The translations under genes and the position numbers were made by a program. Below are positions 1-6,006 of a DNA stretch of 7,782 bases, in pieces; within the stretch, counting starts at the first letter, position 1, and each line of letters starts with the position of its first letter. Source of the stretch: Clostridiales bacterium (GTDB lineage Bacteria > Bacillota > Clostridia > Oscillospirales > Ruminococcaceae); the NCBI GenBank assembly GCA_029007575.1, contig JAQXIB010000006.1:1-7782 (forward strand). Reading direction: 5' to 3'. The notes beneath the pieces were generated by a model, which had not been told where the DNA came from, ran no database searches, and was given only the letters and a program-made list of their open reading frames with translations.

Positions 1-34
1 ACAGGCAGGAAACAATTTGTTTCCTGCCTGTTTT
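1..34 (+). terminator. Strong hairpin with plus-strand T-tail (probable terminator)
   Basis: Bases 1-13 (ACAGGCAGGAAAC) are perfectly complementary to 19-31 (GTTTCCTGCCTGT), giving a 13-14 bp stem with a 3-5 nt loop, followed on the plus strand by TTTT at 31-34. This is the form of a factor-independent terminator read on the plus strand, which would fit a convergent gene ending just outside the left edge. Because the window starts at the first stem base, I cannot see whether a T-tract also lies on the other side, which would make it bidirectional and a backup terminator for the minus-strand clp operon. The hairpin is certain; direction and role are inferred. Confidence 0.7.
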
Positions 35-60
35 AGCACGTCGCACTTTTCCGACACGCT

Positions 61-89
61 AAAAGGAGTTTGTGCAATACACAAACTCC
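61..89 (-). terminator. Factor-independent terminator after the clp gene
   Basis: On the minus strand GGAGTTTGTG (89-80), a 5-nt loop (79-75) and CACAAACTCC (74-65) form a perfect 10-bp stem followed directly by TTTT (64-61). It begins 11 nt after the TAA stop (103-101) of the ClpE-like gene. There is no T-tract on the plus-strand exit side, so it acts on the minus strand. It probably marks the end of the four-gene operon. Confidence 0.85.
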
Positions 90-100
90 CTAAAAACTTA

Positions 101-2365
101 TTATTTTGCAATGATTTGAATATCGTTTTCATCTGCGGTGATGCCAAGCATGGTGATGGGATCGTCGTAATGATCCACGATCATGTTTGCTATACGGTCT
201 TCTACCTTTTTACGAATGACTTTGCGAAGCTCTCTTGCGCCGAATTTGCCGCCGTCAGCATGCTGTGCCAGATTGGCCAATGCTTTTTCGTCATAATTCA
301 TCTCAATGTTTTGCTCTTTCAGCGGTTCTTTCATTTCATCTAACATTAGACCGGCTATTTTTTGCATGCTTTCCTGGCTCAGCGGAGAAAACACCACAAT
401 CTCATCTACTCTGCCAAGCAATTCGGGACGTAAAATTTCCTGTAATGCCCGCATTGCTTTTTCTTTTGCCATTTCTCCTGCCTGCTTGTTAAAGCCGACA
501 ATGTTGGATTTATAGGAAGAACCGGCATTAGAAGTCATGACGATTACTGTGTTTTGAAAGCTGACAGTTCTGCCCTGGGCATCAGTCACCTTTCCTTCGT
601 CTAAGATTTGCAGTAAAATATTCATGACATCCGGATGTGCTTTTTCGATTTCGTCAAACAAAACAACGGAATAAGGCTTTCTGCGAACCCTTTCGGTTAA
701 TTGCCCGGCTTCCTCGTATCCGACATATCCGGGAGGCGCTCCGACTAAACGGGAAACAGCATGCTTTTCCATGAATTCCGACATATCGAATCGAATCAAC
801 GGATCGGTCGTTTCAAACAATTCGTCTGCCAAACATTTGACCAGCTCGGTTTTCCCGACGCCGGTAGGACCTACAAAGATAAAGGAAGCAGGTCTTTTCC
901 GCTTGTTGAGCTGTACTCTGCTGCGTTTGACTGCGGCAACCACCAGAGATACCGCTTCATCCTGACCGATGACCTTGGCTTTTAAATGGCTTTCTAATTC
1001 GCTGATTTTACCGTATTCAGACTGCTCGATTTTTGCAGCAGGAATCCCGGTCCACATCTCAATGACTTTGGCAAGATCTTCTTTGGTAAGCTGGATATCT
1101 GCCACGACAGGCTCCAGTTTTTTTAATTCCTCTTTGGTTTGAATCAAGTTGGATTTGATTTCGGCGAGCTTCTCATAATCAATATTTTCAGGATCTGATT
1201 CCAGTTGCTCCTCTGCGTTCATCATCTCTTTTAACTTTTGATTCAGCTTTTCATAAGAAGCTAGTTCCTTGCTTCTTAACGCGGCATGGGAACATGCTTC
1301 ATCCAATAAATCAATTGCCTTATCGGGTAAAAAGCGATCGATAATGTAGCGTTCGGACAGCTTGACCGACAGCCTTACGATATTGTCCGAAATTTTGATC
1401 TTGTGGAACGCTTCGTAATAGCTTTTTACACCGAGCAGAACGTCAGTCGTTTCGGCAATAGTGGGTTCATTGACGGTGATCGGCTGAAAGCGTCGCTCCA
1501 AAGCGGAATCCTTTTCGATATGTTTTCGGTATTCATCAAATGTAGTGGCGCCGATGACCTGGATATCTCCTCGGGACAGGGAAGGCTTCAGAATATTTGC
1601 GGCATCCATAGAGCCCTCTGCAGAGCCTGCGCCAACAAGCGTATGAACTTCGTCAATAAAAAGAATCACATTTTTGGCACTTTTGATATCATCAATGAGT
1701 CCCTTGATCCGGCTTTCAAATTGTCCTCGAAACTGTGTGCCGGATACCAATGAAGTCATGTCCAGCAGATAAATTTCTTTATCCTGGAGTCGGAACGGTA
1801 CTTGACCGGCTGCGATTTTTAAAGCGATGCCTTCCACGATCGCGGTTTTGCCTACGCCGGGTTCTCCGATCAGACAGGGATTGTTTTTGACCCTTCTGTT
1901 CAGGATTTGAACAGCGCGGGCAATTTCGGTATCTCTGCCGATAATGCGGTCTAAATTACCGCTTCTGGCTTTTTCGGTCAGATTGATGCAATAGCTGTCC
2001 AGAAATTTATTCTTTTTCTGCTCTTTTCCTTTTTCCCTTTTTTTATCTTTGGAAGCGGGGTCTTTTTCCGGAATATCACTTTTTTTGCTCAGATCGCCCA
2101 TGCCGCCGAAAATGTTTTGTAAAAACGGAGGCATCGTATCCGCGCCGCCCATTTCGAAATCATCTCCGCCCAACTCCATCAGTTGGTTGGACATTTCTTC
2201 AATATCGTCATCTGTGATTCCCATGCTGTCCATCATGGAGGATACCTGAGGGATTCCGAGTTCCTTGGCGCATTTCAGACAAAGTCCCTCGTTGATTGTC
2301 TCATTACCTTCCATGCGGGACATAAAGACAACCGCCATTCTTTTTTTACACCTACTACAAAGCAT
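101..2365 (-). CDS. clpE: ClpE-like ATP-dependent Clp unfoldase with N-terminal zinc finger
   Basis: A 754-aa class I (two-ring) HSP100/AAA+ unfoldase that would use ATP to unfold and thread substrates, most likely into ClpP. Visible features: CxxC pairs at C3/C6 and C29/C32, a four-cysteine zinc finger as in ClpE in place of the ClpC/ClpA N-domain; a charged Lys/Glu-rich linker at about 90-120; NBD1 with Walker A GEPGVGKT (167-174) and Walker B VILFIDE (233-239); a short coiled middle domain (about 370-420); NBD2 with Walker A GPTGVGKT (499-506), pore loop GYVGY (546-550), Walker B VVLFDE (567-572), sensor 1 TSN (611-613) and sensor 2 GAR (709-711). VGF at 623-625 lies where ClpC/ClpE carry the ClpP-docking tripeptide. 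The ATG has a good Shine-Dalgarno sequence (GGGAG, 2377-2373, 7-nt spacing). It is last in the operon, 70 nt after pgsA. I found no convincing CtsR direct repeat upstream. B. subtilis ClpE is about 700 aa, so this form is slightly long, mainly in the linker. Assignment as a ClpP-partner unfoldase is secure; the symbol clpE rather than clpC rests on the zinc finger. Confidence 0.93.
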   Translation of the reverse strand: MLCSRCKKRMAVVFMSRMEGNETINEGLCLKCAKELGIPQVSSMMDSMGITDDDIEEMSNQLMELGGDDFEMGGADTMPPFLQNIFGGMGDLSKKSDIPEKDPASKDKKREKGKEQKKNKFLDSYCINLTEKARSGNLDRIIGRDTEIARAVQILNRRVKNNPCLIGEPGVGKTAIVEGIALKIAAGQVPFRLQDKEIYLLDMTSLVSGTQFRGQFESRIKGLIDDIKSAKNVILFIDEVHTLVGAGSAEGSMDAANILKPSLSRGDIQVIGATTFDEYRKHIEKDSALERRFQPITVNEPTIAETTDVLLGVKSYYEAFHKIKISDNIVRLSVKLSERYIIDRFLPDKAIDLLDEACSHAALRSKELASYEKLNQKLKEMMNAEEQLESDPENIDYEKLAEIKSNLIQTKEELKKLEPVVADIQLTKEDLAKVIEMWTGIPAAKIEQSEYGKISELESHLKAKVIGQDEAVSLVVAAVKRSRVQLNKRKRPASFIFVGPTGVGKTELVKCLADELFETTDPLIRFDMSEFMEKHAVSRLVGAPPGYVGYEEAGQLTERVRRKPYSVVLFDEIEKAHPDVMNILLQILDEGKVTDAQGRTVSFQNTVIVMTSNAGSSYKSNIVGFNKQAGEMAKEKAMRALQEILRPELLGRVDEIVVFSPLSQESMQKIAGLMLDEMKEPLKEQNIEMNYDEKALANLAQHADGGKFGARELRKVIRKKVEDRIANMIVDHYDDPITMLGITADENDIQIIAK

Positions 2366-2435
2366 TGATTTTCTCCCTTATATAAATTCATTGTCAATCA
2401 CCATAGATGTTTAGTATAACCTTTTGTGATCGTTT

Positions 2436-2963
2436 TCACTCTGACTTTTTGATTTTTAGGAATTCCGGTATATACATAATGAATGCAAAAACCACAAATC
2501 CAACCGCAATTCCGCTTAATAGATAGAGTATGCCGGACGGAAGCGAAGGGAAGACAATGATAATGGTCATAATGGCGTATAAAACGACCGTCGCGGCTTT
2601 TCCAAACCACTTGGAAGAGCGGATTGTTTTGCCGGACTTCATCAGTACGCAGCCGCCGGTCAGCATCAGTACTTCTTTGACTACAAAGATAACCACAAAA
2701 AATATTAATTCCGGATGACGAATGCAGAGAGCGATGCTGACAGCCGCCTGTGTTAATTTGTCCGCCAAAGGATCAAGAATTTTCCCAAGCTGTGTTACCA
2801 TGTTGCATTTGCGAGCGATAATGCCATCAACGACATCGGTGAGTCCCGATACCAGCAAAATGACCGCCGACAGCCAAATGCGATCCGGAAACATCAAATA
2901 AGCAGCCAAGAAAACAGGAATCAACACAATCCGGAAGACTGACAACATGTTCGGTATACTCAT
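2436..2963 (-). CDS. pgsA: CDP-diacylglycerol--glycerol-3-phosphate 3-phosphatidyltransferase
   Basis: A 175-aa integral membrane enzyme that would transfer the phosphatidyl group of CDP-diacylglycerol to sn-glycerol-3-phosphate, the committed step to phosphatidylglycerol and cardiolipin. The CDP-alcohol phosphotransferase signature D-xx-DG-xx-AR-(8)-G-xxx-D-xxx-D is complete: D43, D46, G47, A50, R51, G60, D64, D68. The N-terminus (SIPNMLSVFRI) matches the PgsA-type IPNxLxxxRI motif, which separates it from phosphatidylserine synthase. Several hydrophobic helices (about 8-24, 29-42, 72-82, 87-108, 123-139, 143-166) fit the fold. Start choice: the frame remains open to a TTG at 3005, but that codon has no Shine-Dalgarno sequence, and the added residues precede the conserved motif. 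ATG 2963 has GGGAAAGG upstream. It lies 56 nt after the CvpA-family gene and 70 nt before the clp gene, in the same direction. Activity is inferred from the complete motif. Confidence 0.92.
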   Translation of the reverse strand: MSIPNMLSVFRIVLIPVFLAAYLMFPDRIWLSAVILLVSGLTDVVDGIIARKCNMVTQLGKILDPLADKLTQAAVSIALCIRHPELIFFVVIFVVKEVLMLTGGCVLMKSGKTIRSSKWFGKAATVVLYAIMTIIIVFPSLPSGILYLLSGIAVGFVVFAFIMYIPEFLKIKKSE

Positions 2964-2974
2964 GACAATCAAAA

Positions 2975-2982
2975 CCTTTCCC
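2975..2982 (-). promoter_or_regulatory. Ribosome binding site that sets the pgsA start
   Basis: The minus strand reads GGGAAAGG (2982-2975), 11 nt before ATG 2963. The spacing is somewhat long, but this is the only purine-rich SD-like sequence near either candidate start. The upstream TTG at 3005 has none, so the shorter protein is preferred. Confidence 0.6.
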
Positions 2983-3019
2983 AATGCTGTAACGCGCTGA
3001 ATCAAAGTGACAGTATTGG

Positions 3020-3739
3020 CTATGATACTATTGTAAAACTTAATAATGGATTATATTCGTAGATAATTTTAAAAACATATGACTGATCGATGACGCTATT
3101 ATTAATGGCTTCCAGCTGGTTGCCGGACAGATTAATGATCATAGCAATCGCAACGGTAAAAATCAGCAGGAATACAACCGCCTGAACGATGCCGATCACA
3201 GCACCCAATGCGGCATTAGCGGATCCGATCAGCGGAATTTTATCAATAATTTTTAAAGCTTTTGTAATTAATTTGACCGCAATGCAGAAAACAATAAACA
3301 GAATGATAAACGCCAAAGTTTGTATGATCATAGTAGAAATCGGCGCAATGACATTATTGACAACATTTTCTGCAATCTCGGCAGTGGTAGGTGTCGATTG
3401 GATCAAATTGTTTTTGATTTCTTCCATGGAACCGATATAAGAAGAGGCAAGCGCATTGATTTTTTCCGGTATCGCGGCAAATGCCGTGTTGATCAATTCG
3501 GTCACTGATTGCTCGCCGGCATGCTTGCTGATCGCATTCTGAATCAGTTCAACAGATTTACTGCGCAAAAAGGTGTTAAAGATAAATTGTGAGATCGGTA
3601 AGCTGACGAGATGAGCGAGAACAGCAGCCGCTATGTATCCGATTAAATTGATAATCGTGCGGATGAATCCCCGTTTGTAACCAATAAAAATGGCAAGAAA
3701 CAGAATCACTAAAACTGCAACATCCAATATGATTGACAT
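3020..3739 (-). CDS. CvpA family membrane protein
   Basis: A 239-aa protein with four predicted membrane segments (about 4-20, 27-49, 131-156 and 175-202). The N-terminal block, with D6 in the first helix and the GYKRGFIRTIINLIG stretch (20-34), and the IPLIGSANAALGAVIG block (168-183) are typical of the CvpA/colicin V production family. A 70-80 residue amphipathic, likely extracytoplasmic segment (about 55-130) separates the helix pairs and makes this longer than the E. coli protein (about 160 aa), as is usual in Firmicutes. The family's biochemical role is not settled; E. coli CvpA was named for colicin V production, and other homologues are linked to envelope stress resistance. ATG 3739 has AAAGGGG (3754-3748) 8 nt upstream. 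It sits 22 nt after the 401-aa membrane protein and 56 nt before pgsA, so a shared transcript is likely. Confidence 0.88.
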   Translation of the reverse strand: MSIILDVAVLVILFLAIFIGYKRGFIRTIINLIGYIAAAVLAHLVSLPISQFIFNTFLRSKSVELIQNAISKHAGEQSVTELINTAFAAIPEKINALASSYIGSMEEIKNNLIQSTPTTAEIAENVVNNVIAPISTMIIQTLAFIILFIVFCIAVKLITKALKIIDKIPLIGSANAALGAVIGIVQAVVFLLIFTVAIAMIINLSGNQLEAINNSVIDQSYVFKIIYEYNPLLSFTIVS

Positions 3740-3761
3740 GACTAAGTCCCCTTTGCATTTA

Positions 3762-4967
3762 TTATTTTGACACGAGAAACTGCGTTAATTGAGACGCTGA
3801 TAAAATATAGCCTTTTTGATGAAGCAACAGTGTCCGCAGCGGATTTGTTCCGGTCTCAACGGTTTTTATTTGCTGTAGTTTTTTGTCGAATACCGTAACG
3901 GTGTCTTCACTCAAAATAAGCAAACAATCATCTGCGGCTTTGACGTCCACTGCCTGTTCCGATATTTCGGTGGAAGCGGCAGTATTGCCGTTGTCATCGA
4001 TGAGCAAAACACGTGTGTTCCGGGTGTTTTCCGTATCCTCCAGCAGAACTGTGACGGAGTCAGACGAAGCATTGCTGTAAAGGAGCAGTTTGCCCGAATA
4101 AATACTTTCGCTTTTCATTTTACCACTGCTGTCAAGCAGGTAAACCGCGGTATCAGTTACAATGCCGATGGTCCCGTTTGCTTTATAGTCGACCGAAATC
4201 GCCATACAGTCTTCCAGCGTTGTTTCAAACACTTCTTTTTTTGATTGAAAAGAAAGCTCATATATTTTTGAGTTGGCGCTGCCGTCCTGAACCGAAAGAG
4301 CAGATACCACACAAGCATTGTTACGACTGTTGAAATCAATCGCAGTGATGATTTTATCTGTTACGTTCCATGAAAAAATTTCCTGTAAAGCGGAGTCATA
4401 TATTTTGAGGCTGACGGAATATCGTTCTGTTTGTGTCACAATGGCGACATGACCGTCATTGCTGACTGCACCTAGGGTAATCGGCTCAGTTAGTTTTTTA
4501 CTACCAACTGCGCTTTTGGCGGTGTCCAAGCGGAATTGATATCCTCCTAAATCGTAGGTAAGCACTCGCCTGGAGGAAGCCGTCATAACCGGATTGGAAT
4601 AACCGTGGTGAGCGGAGTAGATTTGCTTTCCTTGCTCCGAAACGGAAATCAGGCTGTTTTTGGTCAGCAATAAGATGTTTTTGCCACAGCCGGTAATATC
4701 CAGCGGATTATTGCCTCCTAAAGAAATTGGAAATCCGTTTGCGGCAATACCGGTATTGGCATTGTCGGTACTGTTTGTGTTTTCCAGATCTCCCGTATTT
4801 CCGCTGCGGGAAAAATAAGTACCTAAGATTGCGATAACGGCGATTAACACGGCGACAATCAAAAAAGTAATCAGTCTTTTTTTTCTTTTTTTCTTTTTGC
4901 GTAGTTTCCGATACGCTTCAATATCACTGATGTTATCGATTGTTATCGCCTCCTTGCCTGACAACAT
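3762..4967 (-). CDS. Membrane-anchored beta-propeller-like protein (DUF5711-like)
   Basis: A 401-aa protein of unknown function. A short cytoplasmic N-terminus with a very basic stretch (R20 to R31, mostly Lys/Arg) is followed by one transmembrane helix (about 32-52), a Ser/Asn/Thr/Gly-rich linker (about 53-80), and about 320 residues facing outward. That part contains recurring units of short beta-strands with turns of the type V-x-L-L-D-S-S-G, V-L-L-I-D-D-N-G and V-T-V-F-D-K-K, reminiscent of WD40/PQQ-like propeller blades. I see no catalytic motif. The overall design resembles the clostridial DUF5711 family; this assignment is from memory of the family and is not certain. It would sit in the membrane by its basic N-terminus (type II topology) and may sense or scaffold at the envelope. 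It is the first gene after the promoter and structured region at 5178-4980. The start is uncertain: ATG 4967 has only an A-rich sequence upstream, while a perfect AAGGAGG lies inside the gene at 4955-4949. Confidence 0.8.
   Translation of the reverse strand: MLSGKEAITIDNISDIEAYRKLRKKKKRKKRLITFLIVAVLIAVIAILGTYFSRSGNTGDLENTNSTDNANTGIAANGFPISLGGNNPLDITGCGKNILLLTKNSLISVSEQGKQIYSAHHGYSNPVMTASSRRVLTYDLGGYQFRLDTAKSAVGSKKLTEPITLGAVSNDGHVAIVTQTERYSVSLKIYDSALQEIFSWNVTDKIITAIDFNSRNNACVVSALSVQDGSANSKIYELSFQSKKEVFETTLEDCMAISVDYKANGTIGIVTDTAVYLLDSSGKMKSESIYSGKLLLYSNASSDSVTVLLEDTENTRNTRVLLIDDNGNTAASTEISEQAVDVKAADDCLLILSEDTVTVFDKKLQQIKTVETGTNPLRTLLLHQKGYILSASQLTQFLVSK
4877..4898 (-). repeat. Homopolymeric A-tracts in the lysine-rich N-terminal coding region
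   Basis: On the coding (minus) strand there are runs of A5, A7 and A8 separated by single G residues (plus strand T8 at 4877-4884, T7 at 4886-4892, T5 at 4894-4898). They encode the Lys/Arg stretch just before the transmembrane helix of the 401-aa protein. Runs of this length can promote polymerase slippage; no frameshift is present in this copy. Confidence 0.6.
4949..4955 (-). promoter_or_regulatory. Perfect internal Shine-Dalgarno sequence without a standard start codon
   Basis: The minus strand reads AAGGAGG at 4955-4949, inside codons 5-7 of the 401-aa gene as called from ATG 4967. The codon at the best distance (8 nt) is ATC at 4940-4938, in frame; no ATG, GTG or TTG lies at 4-12 nt in any frame. 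It may be a chance occurrence, or the remains or marker of a non-standard start. Confidence 0.4.
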
Positions 4968-4979
4968 TTTTTCTTTTTA

Positions 4980-5164
4980 TCAAACACAAACCACTTGCGC
5001 AGCAAAGCAGAGCACGAGCGCCGTTTGATATGCCTTCGGCATACGGCGCTTGGCTATTGCCCTTGCCGCCAAATACGACTGGCGGCATTTCGGCAGAGCC
5101 GAAACTGTGCCAAGCCCCGCTCGACTGGAAATATCTTGAAATCTTCGATTTCGGTCACGTTCCA
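4980..5164 (-). ncRNA. Highly structured leader RNA or structured intergenic repeat (candidate)
   Basis: About 185 bp between truA and the 401-aa gene, GC-richer than the flanking A/T-rich sequence. It folds into nested, mostly perfect stems (plus-strand coordinates): 5126-5130 with 5160-5164, enclosing GAAATC/GATTTC (5138-5143 with 5147-5152, 3-nt loop); a central multibranch with closing stem CTTGGC/GCCAAG (5049-5054 with 5109-5114) enclosing TGCCGCC/GGCGGCA (5064-5070 with 5081-5087, 10-nt loop) and TTTCGGC/GCCGAAA (5088-5094 with 5098-5104, 3-nt loop); GCGCCGT/ACGGCGC (5018-5024 with 5043-5049, a 5-nt one-sided bulge) capped by ATGCC/GGCAT (5030-5034 with 5038-5042); and an outer CGAG/CTCG (5015-5018 with 5120-5123). 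The promoter at 5178-5170 would start a transcript at about 5163, exactly at the first stem, making this the 5' leader of the downstream operon. I match it to no known riboswitch, T-box or tRNA. Being structured on both strands, it could equally be a dispersed palindromic repeat. Short open frames across it look spurious. Confidence 0.6.
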
Positions 5165-5169
5165 AGGTT

Positions 5170-5178
5170 ATTATAGCA
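5170..5178 (-). promoter_or_regulatory. Extended -10 promoter for the downstream operon
   Basis: The minus strand reads TGCTATAAT (5178-5170), a perfect TGn-extended -10 element. The best -35 candidate at 17-bp spacing is TATTCA (5198-5193), only 3 of 6 matches, as is tolerated with an extended -10. The start point is expected near G5163/G5162, so the transcript would begin with the structured region and run into the 401-aa gene. The 5179-5218 stretch upstream is very A/T-rich. The truA stop is 41 nt upstream of the TG, with no clear terminator between, so read-through from truA is also possible. Confidence 0.65.
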
Positions 5179-5218
5179 TAAAAAATTTTTATTGAATATG
5201 CTCTGTCATGGATTTTGT
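5179..5218. other. A/T-rich spacer after truA
   Basis: Between the truA stop and the extended -10 element lie 40 bp that are very A/T-rich, including A6T5 (5180-5190). A weak 5-bp palindrome (GCATA 5176-5180 with TATGC 5197-5201) surrounds it. It lacks a GC-rich stem and is not a convincing terminator. It could act as an UP-like element for the promoter. Confidence 0.35.
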
Positions 5219-5980
5219 TTATTTTTTACAGTAAAAGTCGGTTTCGTTGTAAAACACACGATTGAGATATAGTCCGTGTGCCGGAGCGGTGTGACCTGCA
5301 CGGCTTCGGTCGCCGCTTTCGATGATTTTGGTGACACTGTCGTCCGGCTTCATGCCATAGTTTACCATCAAAAGCGTTCCTACCATGATGCGAACCATGT
5401 TGTATAAAAAGCCGTCGCCGCGAACCGTAAAAATCAAGTGATTGCCGCTTTTTTCAACCGAGGCGGCGGTAATTGTTCTGACTGTGTTTTCGGCGTCGGC
5501 ACCGCTGCTGCAAAACGCGCGGAAATCGTGTGTGCCGACAAACTCCTGCGCGGCGGCATGGAGCTTGTCGGAATCGATTTTATACGGATAGTGAAACGAC
5601 AAATCTTCCTCGAAAGGATTTTTGTAGGGCGAATGCCAGATTTTATAGATATATTCTTTTCCGATGCAGCGGTAGCGCGCATGAAAGTCCAGCGGAACCT
5701 CTCGACAGCTCAAAACGGCAACATCACGCGGCAGGTGACGGTTGAGAGCAAGTACCATGCGCTCGCAGGGAATCCTGCATTCGGTCAGCATATGAAAAAA
5801 ATATTGGTTGGCGTGTACGCCACTGTCTGTGCGGGAGCATCCCACGATCGGCTCTCTTTTCTGTACAACATTTTCGATCGCGTTTTGCAGGACCTCCGCG
5901 ACGGAAACGCCGTTGCGCTGTACCTGATATCCGCAGTAATTTGTTCCGCGGTAAGCGATTTCAAATAAAAGGTTTCTCAT
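5219..5980 (-). CDS. truA: tRNA pseudouridine(38-40) synthase TruA
   Basis: A 253-aa cytoplasmic enzyme that isomerises uridine to pseudouridine at positions 38-40 of the tRNA anticodon stem-loop. The catalytic motif is intact: S-R-T-D-S-G-V-H-A (49-57) with the nucleophile D52. Other conserved blocks are FHARYRCIGKEYIY (99-112) with the active-site tyrosine region, RGDGFLYNMVR (187-197) and the C-terminal AGHTAPAHGLYLNRV. Length fits the family (about 245-270 aa). The frame is open upstream to 6151 within the ecfT gene, but that extension is basic and low in homology and overlaps ecfT; ATG 5980 with GGAG (5990-5987, 6-nt spacing) gives the standard N-terminus (MRNLLFEIAYRGTNYCGYQ). It starts 26 nt after the ecfT stop, as in many Firmicutes, and is likely the last gene of that operon. 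Confidence 0.96.
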   Translation of the reverse strand: MRNLLFEIAYRGTNYCGYQVQRNGVSVAEVLQNAIENVVQKREPIVGCSRTDSGVHANQYFFHMLTECRIPCERMVLALNRHLPRDVAVLSCREVPLDFHARYRCIGKEYIYKIWHSPYKNPFEEDLSFHYPYKIDSDKLHAAAQEFVGTHDFRAFCSSGADAENTVRTITAASVEKSGNHLIFTVRGDGFLYNMVRIMVGTLLMVNYGMKPDDSVTKIIESGDRSRAGHTAPAHGLYLNRVFYNETDFYCKK

Positions 5981-6006
5981 AAAAAGCTCCGTTTTGATTT
6001 TGTTTT

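Noticed and set aside
17..343. Plus-strand open frame of 108 codons at the left edge
   Set aside because: It runs through both terminator hairpins and then antisense to the clp gene; it has no recognisable protein features beyond chance.
2392..2439. Possible promoter before the clp gene (TTGACA at 2397-2392; TATACT at 2418-2413)
   Set aside because: TTGACA has no -10 at proper spacing before the ribosome binding site, and TATACT has only a weak GTGAAA at 15-bp spacing. Not strong enough to annotate.
2964..3005. 14-residue extension of PgsA from TTG 3005
   Set aside because: No Shine-Dalgarno before the TTG, and the family's conserved N-terminal motif begins right after ATG 2963.
4940..5195. 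Overlapping short open frames on both strands through the structured region (minus 4980-5165; plus 4940-5176 and 4995-5195)
   Set aside because: They lack good ribosome binding sites, run through perfect palindromes, and have compositions rich in Arg/Ala/Cys typical of translated GC-rich stems. The minus one starts with TTG inside the promoter region. I treat them as spurious.
5403..5968. Plus-strand open frame of 176 codons (5438-5968) opposite truA
   Set aside because: It is antisense to the conserved truA gene, has no ribosome binding site that I can see, and its length reflects the codon pattern of the opposite strand.
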